64,000 nt of DNA from positions 4,721,246 through 4,785,245 of the forward strand of contig OZ017770.1 in the NCBI GenBank assembly GCA_963969345.1, given 5' to 3'. A program made the translations under genes and the position numbers. The DNA comes from Turbatrix aceti. Taxonomy: Eukaryota; Nematoda; Chromadorea; Rhabditida; Panagrolaimidae. The notes beneath the pieces were generated by a model that worked only from the letters and a program-made list of their open reading frames with translations, had not been told where the DNA came from and searched no databases. This document shows, one piece after another, positions 38,067 through 50,900 of the stretch. Position 1 is the stretch's first letter, and the number at the start of each line of letters is the position of its first letter.

Positions 38067-40579
38067 TTATCTGGAGTTGTTATTATTTCGAGGCGATGCA
38101 GCTTGTGTAGGCGCTGCCGGCGATGGCGCGCCCTGGGCCTGTTGGTTGCTCGATGGGTAGCGTACAAGTCTGACCTGATCGCCACGAGTTGCGGCAGGCT
38201 GATTCCTACTGCTGCGCCTGAACGTCTGGCGCTCACGATCCATTTCCAGTTCTTCCAACCGTTGAGTCAGTGACAATTTCTGTTGAATTGCCATTCGAAG
38301 AAGAGAATTGATTGTGCGTTTTTCTTCGTTTGCAACTTTGAGCGAATCAGTTAGGCTTTCAACCTGCAAAATGAAAAACATAAAAAATACACGAAAATGG
38401 TAGAAAAATAAAACCTTTTGTTCAAGTTCTTCGCAGCGCGCAGTGTACATTGCGCGATGAGAAGCAAATGTGGCAGCATCTTCCTTGAATTGCTTCAACT
38501 CTCGACGCAGCGCTTCGTAGCTTTCGTCCTTGAGTTTCTTCTCAGATTCATATTTCTCCCGAAGTGACATGAGTGTGGACTCGGTCGATGTTTTGTTAGC
38601 GCTCAGTACCTGGCGGAGAGTACGGACTTGATCACGCTTCGTGTTCAGCGTCTGCTTGAGCTTTTGGTTCTGTTTCAAGATTTCGGCAGCATCAATGTCC
38701 AGGTTCTCCATGCGTTGCTGAATCGATGCATCAACAGAGTTCCTCACAACACCGACGAGGTCATTCAGATTGCTCCAAAGTTTTTCGTTCTCGTCCGTAT
38801 CAACGAGTTTTTCACGGAAATCATTTTCGGTGAAGAGTGAATCAACTTTGGGTATGGATGACACGAGCGGGCCAACTTCCTTGAGAAAGGACGAGGCCAA
38901 GATGCTGTGATTCACAGGGTCGATGGCGAGGAAGCGTGGTGAGCTGGACGTCACTTCCTCGCGTACCGAGGTTTCGTCATGCTCTTCGTCATCATCGGTG
39001 TGCGTGACTTTACGTTCCCTGTTTTCCTCGGCGATCTGTCGAAGCGTGCTCATGATCTGTGAGACCTTCGCTGCCTGCGGGTTGTTTTCATCTTTTCCAG
39101 AAATTTCTGAATAGATCTGATTGAGTGCAGAACCGAGCAGGAGCATTTGGTCGCGAAGAGCTGCCTTTTTAGCAAACTGTAGACCGGCAAGTAATATGAC
39201 CTTGCGCAGGTCGTCTGTTCGCTGCTCAATCAATTTCTCTGCAGCTTTGTCTGCGACACTATGCTGCGATCGTTCTTGGAGCCTGTCCAACGCCAACTCA
39301 AGGAATTCTTTGAGTTCCGTTTGCTCAATGTTTTCTGAAAGAAAAGAACTAATAGTGCAAAACAAAAAATATATAAATTACCGGGAACGTTGTGAATTCC
39401 GAGTTGGGTCAGAATGGGGTAAACGAGGCGGACAAAAGATTTATGCATATCAGCATTTTGAGAAGCCAACGATGCATTCTCCTTTTCAAGATCAGCTACT
39501 TTTTGATCCATATCGCCTTGGATTTCAGAAAACAAGTCTTTTTCAGGCCCTTTTTGGTCCGTCGAATTTGAATCAAAAGTTCTGTCACTGATAAACGAAG
39601 ATTCCATCTAAAATATGAATATAAAATCTTTGCGCAATAAAAAACTATGTCAACCTGCTTCCAATTTTCGGATGCTTTTTCATCATTTTCAGCTTGATTC
39701 ATACCCATCAAGAGGGTGCTAAGACTGTTCATATGTTCTGAGTTCTTCACGCGCTCGAGTTCTTTTTTGAGAGCAAGTCGGCCCTCTCGCTCCTGCTGGG
39801 TTTGTGCAATGGCTTCCTTGCAGTGCTGTTCTGACATGTGGCGAAGCTTTTCCTCATCACGGCATTGTTCCCGGAGTTCCTGATTCTCGTCAACAAGTCT
39901 CTTGGCTTCCATCTTTAGGGATTCGTATTCCACCTGATTTTGCTTCAGCGAGGATACCTGCTTTTGGAGTAAAACGTTTTCTTGCTCCAAATCCATGTTG
40001 TCATTTTGCAGGGCAGTTTCACGTAATTTGAGCTCCTTGATTTGATCCCGCATTTGTCGTCGCTGGTTCTCAAGATCGTCGACCAGCTGGACATTGCGTG
40101 AATGCTCGGCTTGCAGCCTTTCCAGCTCAGCTTTGCAGTGCGAAAGCTGTTGTTGAACAGTTTTGAGCTCGCTTTCAAGCGTGCTAATCTTGGTTTTATA
40201 TTCGCTTTCACGCTGAGCTGTTTCCTCCAAGAGATGCTCCTCATGATAAATCTCGTTGTGAGTGGCGGCCTTGTGTTGTGCCTTGAGGTTCTCTAATTCC
40301 TAAAAAATTTCGTTTGCAAATAATTTTAGTTATTTAAATGCACAAATGACGTGCCTTGTTTGCTGCCTCCGCTTCTGCCCGAAAAGTATCCCTTTGTTTA
40401 GACAGATCTATTAGTTGCAACTCGAGATGTTCCTTTTCCTGGATAACCATCATGCCAAGTTCTGCTGCACGAACATTGGTGGCTTCCTGTTTCTCAAGGT
40501 CTAGTGTAACCTGGGCCAAACGACGCTCCAGGTCGTTAATGTGGCGCTGCAGCTCAACGGGATCGTCTTGAATGTCCAT
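38067..40579 (-). CDS. bicd: Bicaudal-D dynein/dynactin cargo adaptor
   Basis: Exons (reverse order): 40355-40579, 39655-40299, 39382-39607, 38415-39334, 38067-38363; 770 aa. Nearly the whole protein is coiled coil. The N-terminal coil has the CC1 box AAELG (about residues 38-42), which in BICD contacts dynein light intermediate chain. The C-terminal cargo-binding coil is highly recognisable: RRELKQFKEDAATFASHRAM, then RTINSLLRMAIQQKLSLTQR and LEELEMDRER. In animals BICD links dynein-dynactin to Rab6 vesicles, nuclear pore RanBP2 and mRNP cargo. The tail after the coil is a short Pro/Gln/Asn-rich stretch. The first intron is unusual: frame requires either a GC donor at 40,354 (AAG|GCACGT) or a weak GT with a shifted acceptor. 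Confidence 0.93.
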
Positions 40580-41538
40580 ATTGTAGACGTCTAGCTTTAC
40601 CTTCTGTTACAATTGCCCAATAAGCGGCATGCACATAGCTTGTGCCCAATGCCTGAAAATTTGCAAAAAGAATAATAAAGCCCAAACAAAAGCAAACGAA
40701 CGCGGCAAGGCACAAAAAGTAGCACTCCAAAAAAAGGGAGGGCTGAAACAATGCGCAATATTGAGTATTGAGCATTCTTTCAAAAAAATGAAAGACCACG
40801 CCGATAGCATTTAAAAGAAGAATAGCGAAAGAAAAACCTTCCTCCAAGACTTTTCATCTCATCTCAAGTCACTTTCTAAAAGTAAAACGAGCAAGAATGA
40901 AACCATCCGGTGATGCATCCCGCCGCCACCAAAATGCTAGGCCATATGAGAAATTGTATTGTGTTTCGCTATCATTAAAATTAGTCAAAATCTCACATGC
41001 ATAGTCCAGGCATGTGATGAATTGTTGTCGTAATAATAACGTATCGCAGATTGAATGAATCAAACATTGAACAATGTATTACATTTTATTATTTTTTTGC
41101 TTTTTTGGCAACGATGAAAAACGTAAAAAATGACCTGTCAAATGATGCAATTTTATCCTATTCTCGTTTCGGGGTAAATAAATAAAAACCACTTTTTGTG
41201 AGATTCCGAGGAAAATTATTTACAACACGACTTACATGGACGACGAGGCATCGACACGGGAAAAAAAGGTGTATATGCATGCACAAGTAAAATTCTATTG
41301 CACGTTTTGCTACCGAATTGACTGTCGTTGTAAAATAGACGACCAAACTTGTTTGCAGGTCATAAAGCGATATTCAAAGCATGTTCATAAATTATGACAT
41401 TATCAGCATATATTCAGCATAAACCATTTTGTTATGACTGAAAATAAAGCTACAAACATCAAAAACGATGGCATCCGATAGATTTTGAGTTATAAAAACC
41501 AACGTTTGCAAAAATTGAACAGATTTATTTGTCAAAAA
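40580..41538. other. Bicaudal-D upstream region
   Basis: AT-rich; small ORFs on both strands are unsupported. The A-rich + strand fits 5'UTR or introns on the minus strand. Confidence 0.45.
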
Positions 41539-41661
41539 TTAAAACAATGACTGTACAAGAGTTGTCAGCAAAGCATCTTTGCGGTCAGGAGTAAAAACCT
41601 CGTCGAAGCTTTGCTGTGACAGTCGCATTTTGCGCGATGGTGGTGGTGAGGGAGCAGTCAT
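41539..41661 (-). CDS. 40-aa small ORF or terminal exon
   Basis: ATG at 41661 opens MTAPSPPPSRKMRLSQQSFD, continues EVFTPDRKDALLTTLVQSLF and stops at 41539. An AATAAA lies about 10 nt after the stop on the minus strand. The residue composition is protein-like (a Pro/Ser/Arg start and an amphipathic end), unlike the surrounding noise. The ATG is preceded by TATGTGAG, which might be an acceptor, so this may be the last exon of a gene whose upstream exons I cannot place in 41.7-42.2 kb. No family recognised. Confidence 0.35.
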   Translation of the reverse strand: MTAPSPPPSRKMRLSQQSFDEVFTPDRKDALLTTLVQSLF

Positions 41662-42309
41662 CTCACATAAAGCGTAATACTAGACAACACAAGACAAGGT
41701 GTGCATAACACAAGGAGGGAATAAGATGTGAAAAAAATTGCACAAATTTCAAAGCCAAATGACAGAAGTATGTGATTAGGCATTCGCTCGTTGTACACGC
41801 ATTAGGAAACCACGACTGATCAATAAGACACCCGACATATTCGCATGTTCGATTTTGTATGCGGTCTGGTTGCCCACGAGCTGGCAAGGAAGGAAGCCCA
41901 TCGATGGTCGTCCGGTCGCGAACTCCGTTGCTCGATTTTTCAGTCGTCCGAACCGCTCTCTCTCTCTGTCAGACGAACGCCGCCGCGTGTTGGGGGATAT
42001 AAACGAAAATGCGGTGGCGTATGTTAGCGCGCAAGTTCCAGCTGTAAAGCTTTTGTCGTGTCCGGAGTTGTGCGGCCCCTGAACGGGTTGATCAGTCGAA
42101 CGTCGGCCTTGCATCTATCTGGATGATGATGAAGATGAGCAGAAATATGTGACCATCCGACGCTGCGGAGAGACTTAATAAAATGTCGATAGTATTTGCG
42201 GTAACGCCCGGCGTTACATCCTTGTTAATATTTTTCGTTGTGATGTTTAGGCTGTCATAAAAATCAGATAATTTGTCTTTATTCCATCAGCCAAAAACGA
42301 ACAAAGACA
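41662..42309. other. mixed region: GC-balanced promoter-like block
   Basis: 41,800-42,120 is GC-richer with a CTCTCTCTCT stretch and a GGATATAAACG TATA-like motif at about 41,995 on the + strand. ORFs on both strands overlap here, so none is trusted. AATAAA for the Ly6-like gene lies at about 42,280 (minus strand). Confidence 0.4.
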
Positions 42310-43273
42310 TTAAGCGGAAAAGTTAAAGAGTGCCGTCGAGACGAGTAAGACAATTGAAAGTGCAATTTGCGAAGGTGATGCGGCGTTGCAGTAGTCTTTG
42401 TCGTTACAGAAGCAAATTTCGTTGGAACTGTCAATGTGATTAAAACTTGATACAAAAAGCGGCTGCTTATTTGTACTACAAAATTCGTCGACGCCGAAAG
42501 GATTGACGTCGATGCAGAATTTCTGAGTGTATTTGGTGCTTTTAATAACTGATTCGGCTTTTACGCAATACTTTTTACTGCACTCGTATGAATCGCAGGT
42601 GTCTTTTAGATCACAGTGACATGTAACAGGGCGCGTGTAGTTGTTTTTCGAGCTGCATTCATTAGCAGTCGTTGGAAAGACTGTCCGGTTGTTACACGGA
42701 ACTAAAGCATTTCTAAAACGTCAGAAGTTTTACGTAGGAAGGTCAGTTTTGGGTATAAACACTTACTGGCAGCGTTCAACCAAAATTTTAGTTCTCATTA
42801 TTTTACCGTTTGCATTTGGGCGGTAAAAGTAGTCGTCAAATTCACATGAGTTTGGGCCAGCTGAGGTTGTCGTATACCTGTTGTACTCTTCTTGGCACCC
42901 CCTCACGACAAATGCTGCAAAAAATTATTATAGTTTGGGGGGCGGGGGTTATTTCTCATTACTCATAGTCACGTTGTTAGGGTCTTGGAACATGTATGTC
43001 AGGCACTGGTTACAAGGTACCATGCTTGAGTACGACTGAATATTTGCGTGAAAAATTAAATGAAAATGCGTGGCTATAACCTACGGTTCCGGTGTCGCAT
43101 TCGTACGTGTAGAGCATGTTCTTGGGTTTCGGCAGCATTGTTAGTTCCCATTGGAACTCCAGTCCCGGCGATGCGCAGCGTAGACAGTTAACCCCTCCGT
43201 TGTTTTGGGCAACGACGAGAGCACCGTCGAATGCGAGAAGAAGGACAGCTACTAACCCACAGAGAAAAGCCAT
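42310..43273 (-). CDS. Ly6/three-finger-like GPI-anchored protein
   Basis: Exons (reverse order): 43085-43273, 42963-43035, 42767-42914, 42310-42712; 270 aa. The signal peptide is MAFLCGLVAVLLLAFDG. The mature part has an N-terminal CLRCASPGLEF (CxxC start as in Ly6/three-finger folds), CNQCLTYMFQD, further paired Cys, and ends with EICFCNDKDYCNAA. The CxCxxxxCN motif is diagnostic of the last finger of Ly6/uPAR/activin-receptor-like domains. A hydrophobic tail IALSIVLLVSTALFNFSA without following charge indicates GPI anchoring. It is longer than one Ly6 domain and may hold two. The role is probably a cell-surface receptor modulator; the ligand is unknown. Confidence 0.82.
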
Positions 43274-43307
43274 TTTTGTCAGGTCATAGTGCTTTCCGTG
43301 ATCCCCA

Positions 43308-43315
43308 TTATATAT
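43308..43315 (-). promoter_or_regulatory. TATA box of the Ly6-like gene
   Basis: The minus strand reads GCATATATAATGGGG; TATATAAT is about 35-40 nt upstream of the ATG at 43273, which would put the transcription start just ahead of the start codon. Confidence 0.5.
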
Positions 43316-46300
43316 GCGTATGAACTGTGTTTATTTTGTGAATTTTCCATGAATCACCCCCGCACGACGGGTCATCATGTGGCATGTGTATAGCATTACT
43401 TCCTTGACCAAACCTCAATCCGATTCTTCATAATATTGTTATCGTTGGATTGTAGTAATCGTACAGGAAAGAATGCCCATTCAATCCACGCAAAAATAAT
43501 TTGCAAACAATTATTGCATTTTGGGTAATGGCCAAAAGCGCGGGCGCATATTTTGCAAAATTTTTGTGCGTTGAGCTGTCTACTGTCTGTTTTACTGTAA
43601 TTTCATTAAACCAAGGCGTAGGCTATCAACAAACCCGATTAACAGTTATCTCAATTACCTCGCAAATTAAATTCTTTTCCTCTTTGTACTCGTTTTTCGT
43701 TGATTACATTATTCCATTACACGTTTCCATTATAAATCAGGGCAAATACATTTCGAAACATCGGTTTTAATATTTGATGGTATTGTGCATAGAAACCAAT
43801 ATGGGGTCAAAAGCCACCACTCCTGTGAGCATTCGCACGATGAAGCTAGACTGGCCGCCTCCATGTCTAATCTCTAATGTGTTTCCCCGAACGGCGAAAA
43901 ATCACGACGGTAAACGGAAATCGAACTTTTAGAATTGACGTCACGCAAAATTCCAATTTTTGAAATAGTGCATTGAAAAAAAAGAAAAGAAATTTGATTC
44001 TTTGTGCCGTGGATTTGCTCAATGAGGCTAACAGATGTTTGTTTGCCAATAAAAGGATTTTCGTATTTTTACGGTCGTTCGCCGTTGGCATCAGACTGTT
44101 ATTTTGTCGGTTGTTTGCACGTATCATTACATTTATACGAGAGTTAGAGGTTATTGTATTTAGGTTGGTGGAAGTTTCAGCAATTACAATAAATTAAATT
44201 TCGATTTTGCCAATGAACATTTTTTAAATACAAACTTGCGTTTATTTTTTTCTCAAACATTTTTTTCAGGAATTTCTTATCACAGAACGCTTTCATTCAT
44301 GTTAGGTAATGAACAATTCAGTGTCATAGTTTGTTTGAGTCATTAATAACCTGTTTCGCGATCTGATCTTCGCAGATGACAATCGTTACCCTCCCCGGGT
44401 CATTGAAGGCGCGTTTGAATACGTATTATTTCAAACTGCGATGAATCACTACACGTTTTGTCACCGGTGTCAATTAAGCATCGTTGTTTGTATCTTTTGT
44501 ATTTCATTCACTAGATTTTTTTATTTTTTTGCGTTAAGAATCAACGATAACAAATACGCGTCAAATGTGTGAAGACGAACAAAGTGAACCGTAGGTATAA
44601 TACCTGCGTCTTGGGGTTTATAAATTACGGAATCGTCGCGAACAATTATCATCCGATTTTAATACTAGGCTGTAGTTTTATTTGTGCTCATCGAAAAATT
44701 CAAAGGCATTACCAGTCTCTTTTATTTATATATGAACTGTCATGTTTTTAGTAGTAAATATATAACAAAAAATGAAACAAAGCCATCATCTCCACGGTTG
44801 CATGTTACATATTTCACGCTGAAGCGGTGGTTGCAGTAGTGCTGTTTCGTTGTTGCGTTCAAGATTTCTCGTGGTGCTTTGGAAAATACACCCCCTGAAA
44901 ACGGACGCCTTTTGGTTAAAGGGGCACAGCATAGTCGACGTTATTGGACGACGTCGTCCAAAATGCAGTCAAACCATCCAGTTCGAGACCTCGCCTTCAC
45001 ATTTGCCCCGGAAAAACATGCGGTCTTTCCTGTGCTTCCTTTTTTTTGACTTGGACACACTTTCCCTTTATTGGGTTGACTTGAAAATGTGACGACAGAC
45101 GTTGGCACTCCGTGCAATTTATCTTTAAGCATTTTTTTAATTACCGTTGTTTTTGCACCTCTAACTTTTTTTTAACTCTGACGTATTATATGGTTTTGTT
45201 TTTTTGTCAGCCAGATAATTAATCATCAGCATGAAGTGTTATTACAGATGACTCCGCTTGTTGCCAAAATTTTTTTTGGTAGCATTTTTTGCCACACAGA
45301 TGTGCACTTGGAACTTACTCTTATTGTTTATTTATGTTTTTTTATTATAAAGGTTTTTGACAAAGCATAAATTACCCGCATCCATCTGCAATGCGGTACG
45401 CATTGTTATTTTTTGTCTGTACCCTGACGCTTTTTTAATCAGTCTACCAAAACTTTGCTATATCCCACAGCATAATAATAACAACAATCGATACCCGTAA
45501 CAAGTCAAAATGTCATCAGCATCATAATCATCATCATCATTATCATCATCATCATCAACAGCATCATCATCATTGAAAATGCAAATATGAAATTAAAAAA
45601 GTTCTTTCGGACCAATCAACCCGCATGTCGACCTTTTTTGTGTGTTAAAAGTATTTTTTTCTGTTGGTGGCCGACCATGAGCGATGTCAAAACGGGTTTG
45701 TATCACTCTGTCATTCTACCACACCGTATTTAGCCAATTTTCCGCCGAACTGATAGACTTTTGTTTATGCACTAACACGTTAGTCTAAATTTATTGTTGT
45801 TTTTTGAATGCTTTACCTTTTTTGTTTCATGCTTAAATAGAAAATAGGAATTTGGATATTTGGCCTTAATTCTTCTCTGTTTACATCATGTATCATTCCA
45901 CGCGTCTTTCATTCTGAAAAATAAAAACAGTGTTATCACTTTTTTTGTTTCATTCCTTTTCTTATAACACAGAACCGATGTTCGTCGAGTCTTCAGCACG
46001 AACCCCAATGTTGTGGTGCATCATGACTTGTATGCCTGCATTCACCCGTATGACTAACCGTCGCCCCCGTTTAAACCTCTTTGCATTAATATGTTTTTTT
46101 TTCAAATGTTTGCCAGACTTTAGTTGATTTTATGCCAATCAAATGCCAAGCACATTGCAAGTATCGGAGTTGGTATTTAATTTTTCTCTTTGCGGTCTCT
46201 TTATTTCTTCCAGACGGCGTAAGTGTAAGCACTAGTTGAATTTATGGCCAGAATGCGTGATCTTTATGGACTGGAAACAGGACCTTGTGACTCATGCGAG

Positions 46301-47955
46301 CTTCGGAAGATCGCAAATGGGGTGTGCGAGCTATTTATTCATTTATCTCTGAGTTTCAAATATGCGTGTTTAATTTGTGATTGCTTCATGTTGTTTTTGT
46401 AGATGACGCTTGCGAAAAAATATAACTCATAAAATACCCAAAAACCTTATTTAATTGTTTTTTTGTTTTTTTACAGATTTTGTGTTTCGTAAATTGACCT
46501 TTTGTTCTTTTTAATCATGCATGATTTGAAAGGTGATAAGGCGTAAAATCTATTTTTTTGTAATTCACAAGGGAGTTCATTAGCTATAATCCATTCACTT
46601 TAATTTTGGTAATAAAACGTTTCGTTAGCAGAATGCGGGGGCCTTGATGACTGTTCTAAAAAAATCAAGGCAAATTAAAAAGCCAAAGCTTTGTTCTTCT
46701 TTTGGGTTTAGCTAGGGCATGAGCCGTTGTTCTTGTTCTATTTCTTATTATGCAATTAATTTTTTTTTGCCTTGTCCAGTTCTCGCTACTGGCTGCTATG
46801 ACGTAGACAAATATGCTTTGAAACCCATTATATCCATTGTATGAGACATCTTTGAAAATTTAACAAATTTAAAATCATGGTCTACGCTTCTATTTCCAAA
46901 TGCTGCTTTTAGCATTTTTTTGTGGGAGGAGGTTTAAAACAAGAAACACGTACATCTAATATGTTTTTTTGCCAGATGTGAAAAAAAGTGAGTCGGCAAA
47001 GTGACTGTTTGTTGTATAAGCTGTTATTCATGCAGCCCACTGATGTCAAGTTCATAAAAAAGATTACTTGTATTCATGTTTATAACTCGTGTTTACGAGT
47101 TTTGATTAACATGTGCTTTTTGTACTATTGCGTTTTTTGTCTCTAACGCATACATTATGCTTCTTTTTTGTCCATGTTATCATTTACTTTTTACCATTTT
47201 CATTCACTTCGTTTTTCGACTCGTTAATTATAATTTACAGTGACTTGTAGTCCAGTTATTAGGCTGACTTCTCGCTGGTAATGGAGAATAACGCTTAATG
47301 AAACGCCTGTGAACTCGATTAAATTTATTCCGCTTTTTGATCTTTTTAAGATATTGTTTACCATTATTTTGTAATGTGGCTAAAAAATCGTCCATAGATA
47401 CGGGAACACATAGAGGAAGTGCAAAATGTGTACTTATAAACACTTCTATTCATTTTAATATGTTTTTGAATGTAAACATGTTAAAACACAAACATATAAG
47501 CACACGCAGACGACATACTAATGAGCTTGGCGGCAATTATTTGTTTTTTAAGAATCGACAAATGACACTTCTGTACCATGGGGGTTACATTTCCAAACTA
47601 TAAATTTTTTGCGTCAATTAATGAAGCAAACATAACACCAGAAGCATATCTGCAATTTTATGTAGCACGCAATAAGACAGGGCATAGCGCCTACGAAATC
47701 CGGTAGCACAGAAAGGCAAAAAGCTAGCTGGAGCTGGTTAATTCATAAAAAAGTATTGGTAACTTGTAAGGGTTTTGTTGCGCTGTTTCGCGCTTAACAG
47801 AGAGCACATTTTTTGAAAGTTTGCAAAACGTGCATGCCTTGGATACATTTCATTTTAGTTCAACAAAAAAATATTTTGTGGTATTACCAGTTAATGCGCC
47901 GTTTGCGTGATGAAACCTTTCTAATCACCTCATAATCCTCTGATTTATCTGAATA
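43316..47955. other. 4.6-kb T-rich non-coding region
   Basis: The + strand is dominated by T runs, the mirror of the A-rich left end of the window. No ORF has a protein-like composition or splice support. It lies upstream of the BED/hAT gene on the T-rich strand, so it may be its promoter, 5'UTR or a further 5' intron. A CAT microsatellite is inside. Confidence 0.5.
45512..45576 (+). repeat. (CAT)n microsatellite
   Basis: Imperfect run of CAT/CAA trinucleotides (ATCATCATCATCATTATC...). Not in an ORF. Confidence 0.85.
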
Positions 47956-50900
47956 ATGGCCGCAAGAGTGCAGCAGACAGAAAAATTCTTATCCCCGTCA
48001 ACGGCTTCTGATTCTGACTTGTTATCGACGCTTACTAATTCCCTTAGTTTGGTGCGTTTTTTTAAACTGCGCTAAAAGAGATTAATATAAAATTTTCTTG
48101 CGTGGACAACAAGTGTCAAAGAATCCTTTACACTCTTAATATCAATTAAGAAGAACTGCGAAATAATTTATCTCATTCTTACACGTAAAACGTCGGCCAT
48201 CGAGCGGGGGTTTACGTGTTTGTGTACATTTCTTTGTAACAAGGTTATTAATTCGTCGTTACCTTTTTCCGCGGTTTATTAAATCGGCATATTAAACTTT
48301 ATCTTTAGCTGTCTGATAACTTTGTAGGTTGTGACGTCCCACACATGACTGATTTATTTATCGACCACGCACAAACTATTTTTTTTTGAGAATTACATTA
48401 AAAGGTCAAAAATAAGCATGATTTGGAGATAATATTTGAAATATGTTATGTTTCAGAATTTGACATGCATCCGAAATTGATGTCACTTTTTGCCAGTTTT
48501 TTTGTTTTTTTGCATGCAAGTCTGATACTTGGCTTCTTTTGGCGCTTGCTCGCCGTTTGTGAGTGAAACTACGAGTCAAGGGTGTGGCCTTTGCGACGCC
48601 ATTCGAATAAGACATACTAAGTGCAACACACGTTTCCGTTGAAAACGATACATGATTCAGTTTTTATCATATGAATGGAAAGTTATCTAATTGTTCGTCA
48701 TACGCGTCTTAAATGTTTTGTTCTTTTTTTATCACAAATTCCTTTTGGTCTAAAAAGTATAAGCCAGTGCGTGTGCGAGAAGCCTGTAGTTATGTCCGCT
48801 TCAATAAGCAGAGCGGTTCAATGTCATGTCCCCTTCCAGCTATCACCACTGATATCGGGTGCATTGATCTGCACTTCCTGACACTGTTGACGTATGATGC
48901 AGAAGAAAACGGCTTGTTTCAGGCTGTCATCTGTGCATATTTTTTTGACTTAGTATATTAATGCGTCTACTATCAAAGACTCAGGGTTTTGGGGTCTTGT
49001 TTCACTAATCCCGTGCATCTTATTCATTTCGATGCTCACTTTTGCCCTGGCATTTTACGCGTTTCTGATTTGAATGCATCCTCGTTTTTTTTTAATCTGT
49101 TGTATCTAGTGCGACAGAAATTTCAGGGTGCAGTGACACAACGAAGATGTTTGCTGATTTGAAATCTATGCATCATTCATAAGTTTCGGCTTTTGTTTAA
49201 TAGACGTGGTATCTTATTGACCGGTATAGTTAAAAGGTACGAGTTTTTCAGTTTTTTTTAGTCTACATAATATATTAAAAAAACTGAACATGTGGTGGAG
49301 GCATTTTTATCTCCCATACAGGTGAAAAGTGCCGATTTTCTAGCAGGCTTTCCCTGCTTTATTATTTTTTGTTTATTTCTGAAAGCGCGTTTGAGATTAA
49401 AAATTAGTTTTTTTGCTTTTTTCATCAAGTTGACGATAATTTTCAGATTTCGGATCAAAAAACGGCGTCTTTCCAGGTTCACGCGTCGACTTTGTCGTGT
49501 GAGAACCCGGGGTTGTTAACTGCCGTTCCGGTTTTTCAACAGCAGCAACAACAAAATTTATTTCCGGTGGCGACAACATCAACAGTATCAACCAGTGATT
49601 TATCTTTTCCTGCCCTTTCTGATATTGTTAAGCAAGAGATTAGCAAGCCATCCAACAGCAGCAATCTTACACACGTCTCAAATACATCGTCGCAACCGGA
49701 AGAGTTTTGTTCACAGGGCATGTCACGTTTTGAACGAAATGGCCGAGCCACGCTACGTAAAGCTCAGGCCATCGAGGACGACGATCATCTTGCCGGCGTA
49801 AACAGCCAGCCGTCTATAGACACAAATACAACGACGTCCAGTGTACCGAGTTTATCCTTGGCGGCGACACACGGCTTACCGTCTAAGAGCAATAGCAGCT
49901 TTGAAGACGACGACGCCTTCAGCAAGACGAGTCACTTTGCCCAGTTGCTTAACAACACCGTTAGCTCAAACGCTATTCATCAATTACCTGCACCTATCGG
50001 ATTATCCTCTAGCAACGCATTACCAGAAGCTCTGCGATTACTGTTACAACACCGACAAAACCTGCCGCATCAGTCATCGGCGGTTAAGCATGAACCAAGT
50101 AAGTCGGATTCTCAGAATGGACAGTTGGCCATTTCCAAAAAAAGTTTTTGACAGTACATATAACCATATACAGTATAGAACTAAAAGTACATATCGAAAG
50201 CATAAAAAATTGTACATACAAGAAGTTGTTTAGTGCCAAATGACCAACAATTTCCGTGGGTTGCGCCAGGTGCAGGGGACTTGTCGACAAATTTGTTATT
50301 CAATTTCGCCTCCCAGCCATCATTCAACTTAAGTATTCAGAATCTCGTGAGTCTGACTCTTTTTTATTGATTCGTGTATAGTTGAGGTTCTTTTCCTACA
50401 GATGCAATCACAGTCGTTAGACCTGTCAACGAGTACCGATGATTTCCGAGTGTCACCGAGTGGTTCGACAGCATCCAGTGCCTTTGAAAATCGCAAGCCG
50501 CATAGTTTTGATATGTCTAAATTTGCCGATACTCGTAATATCAATTCTACGGAGTCGAATGCAAGCACGAGTTCGGAGCCGGCTTATCGCGGCTCCGATA
50601 TGCCTCGAAAATCTGTTATTCAAGAGGATATTCGAATGAACAAGGGTCGCTTTAAACTGGTAAGAAAGCGAGGTAGATCCGATGTCTGGAACCTTTTTGG
50701 CCAAGTAAGTCGATCCGATATCTCTCATGGGACCAGCTTAACAATCGGTTTTCAGGTTATGGATAATGTTACTGGTCAAAGATTACCGTACGTCGCTTGT
50801 TATGCCTGTAAAGTTTTATACACGGACACCGGCGGTGGCACCGGAAACATGACACGTCATCGGTGTCCTTTGGGTGCTAGTTACCGTTCCATCAGGCAAG

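Noticed and set aside
41776..42114. 112-codon minus ORF with an Arg/Glu-rich stretch
   Set aside because: CT-repeat driven composition; all frames on both strands are open here, so it is not discriminating.
42183..42260. 25-codon hydrophobic + ORF after a TATA-like motif
   Set aside because: Too short and within the 3' flank of the Ly6-like gene.
45512..45576. CRISPR-like or coding His repeat
   Set aside because: It is a plain CAT trinucleotide microsatellite without spacers or an ORF.
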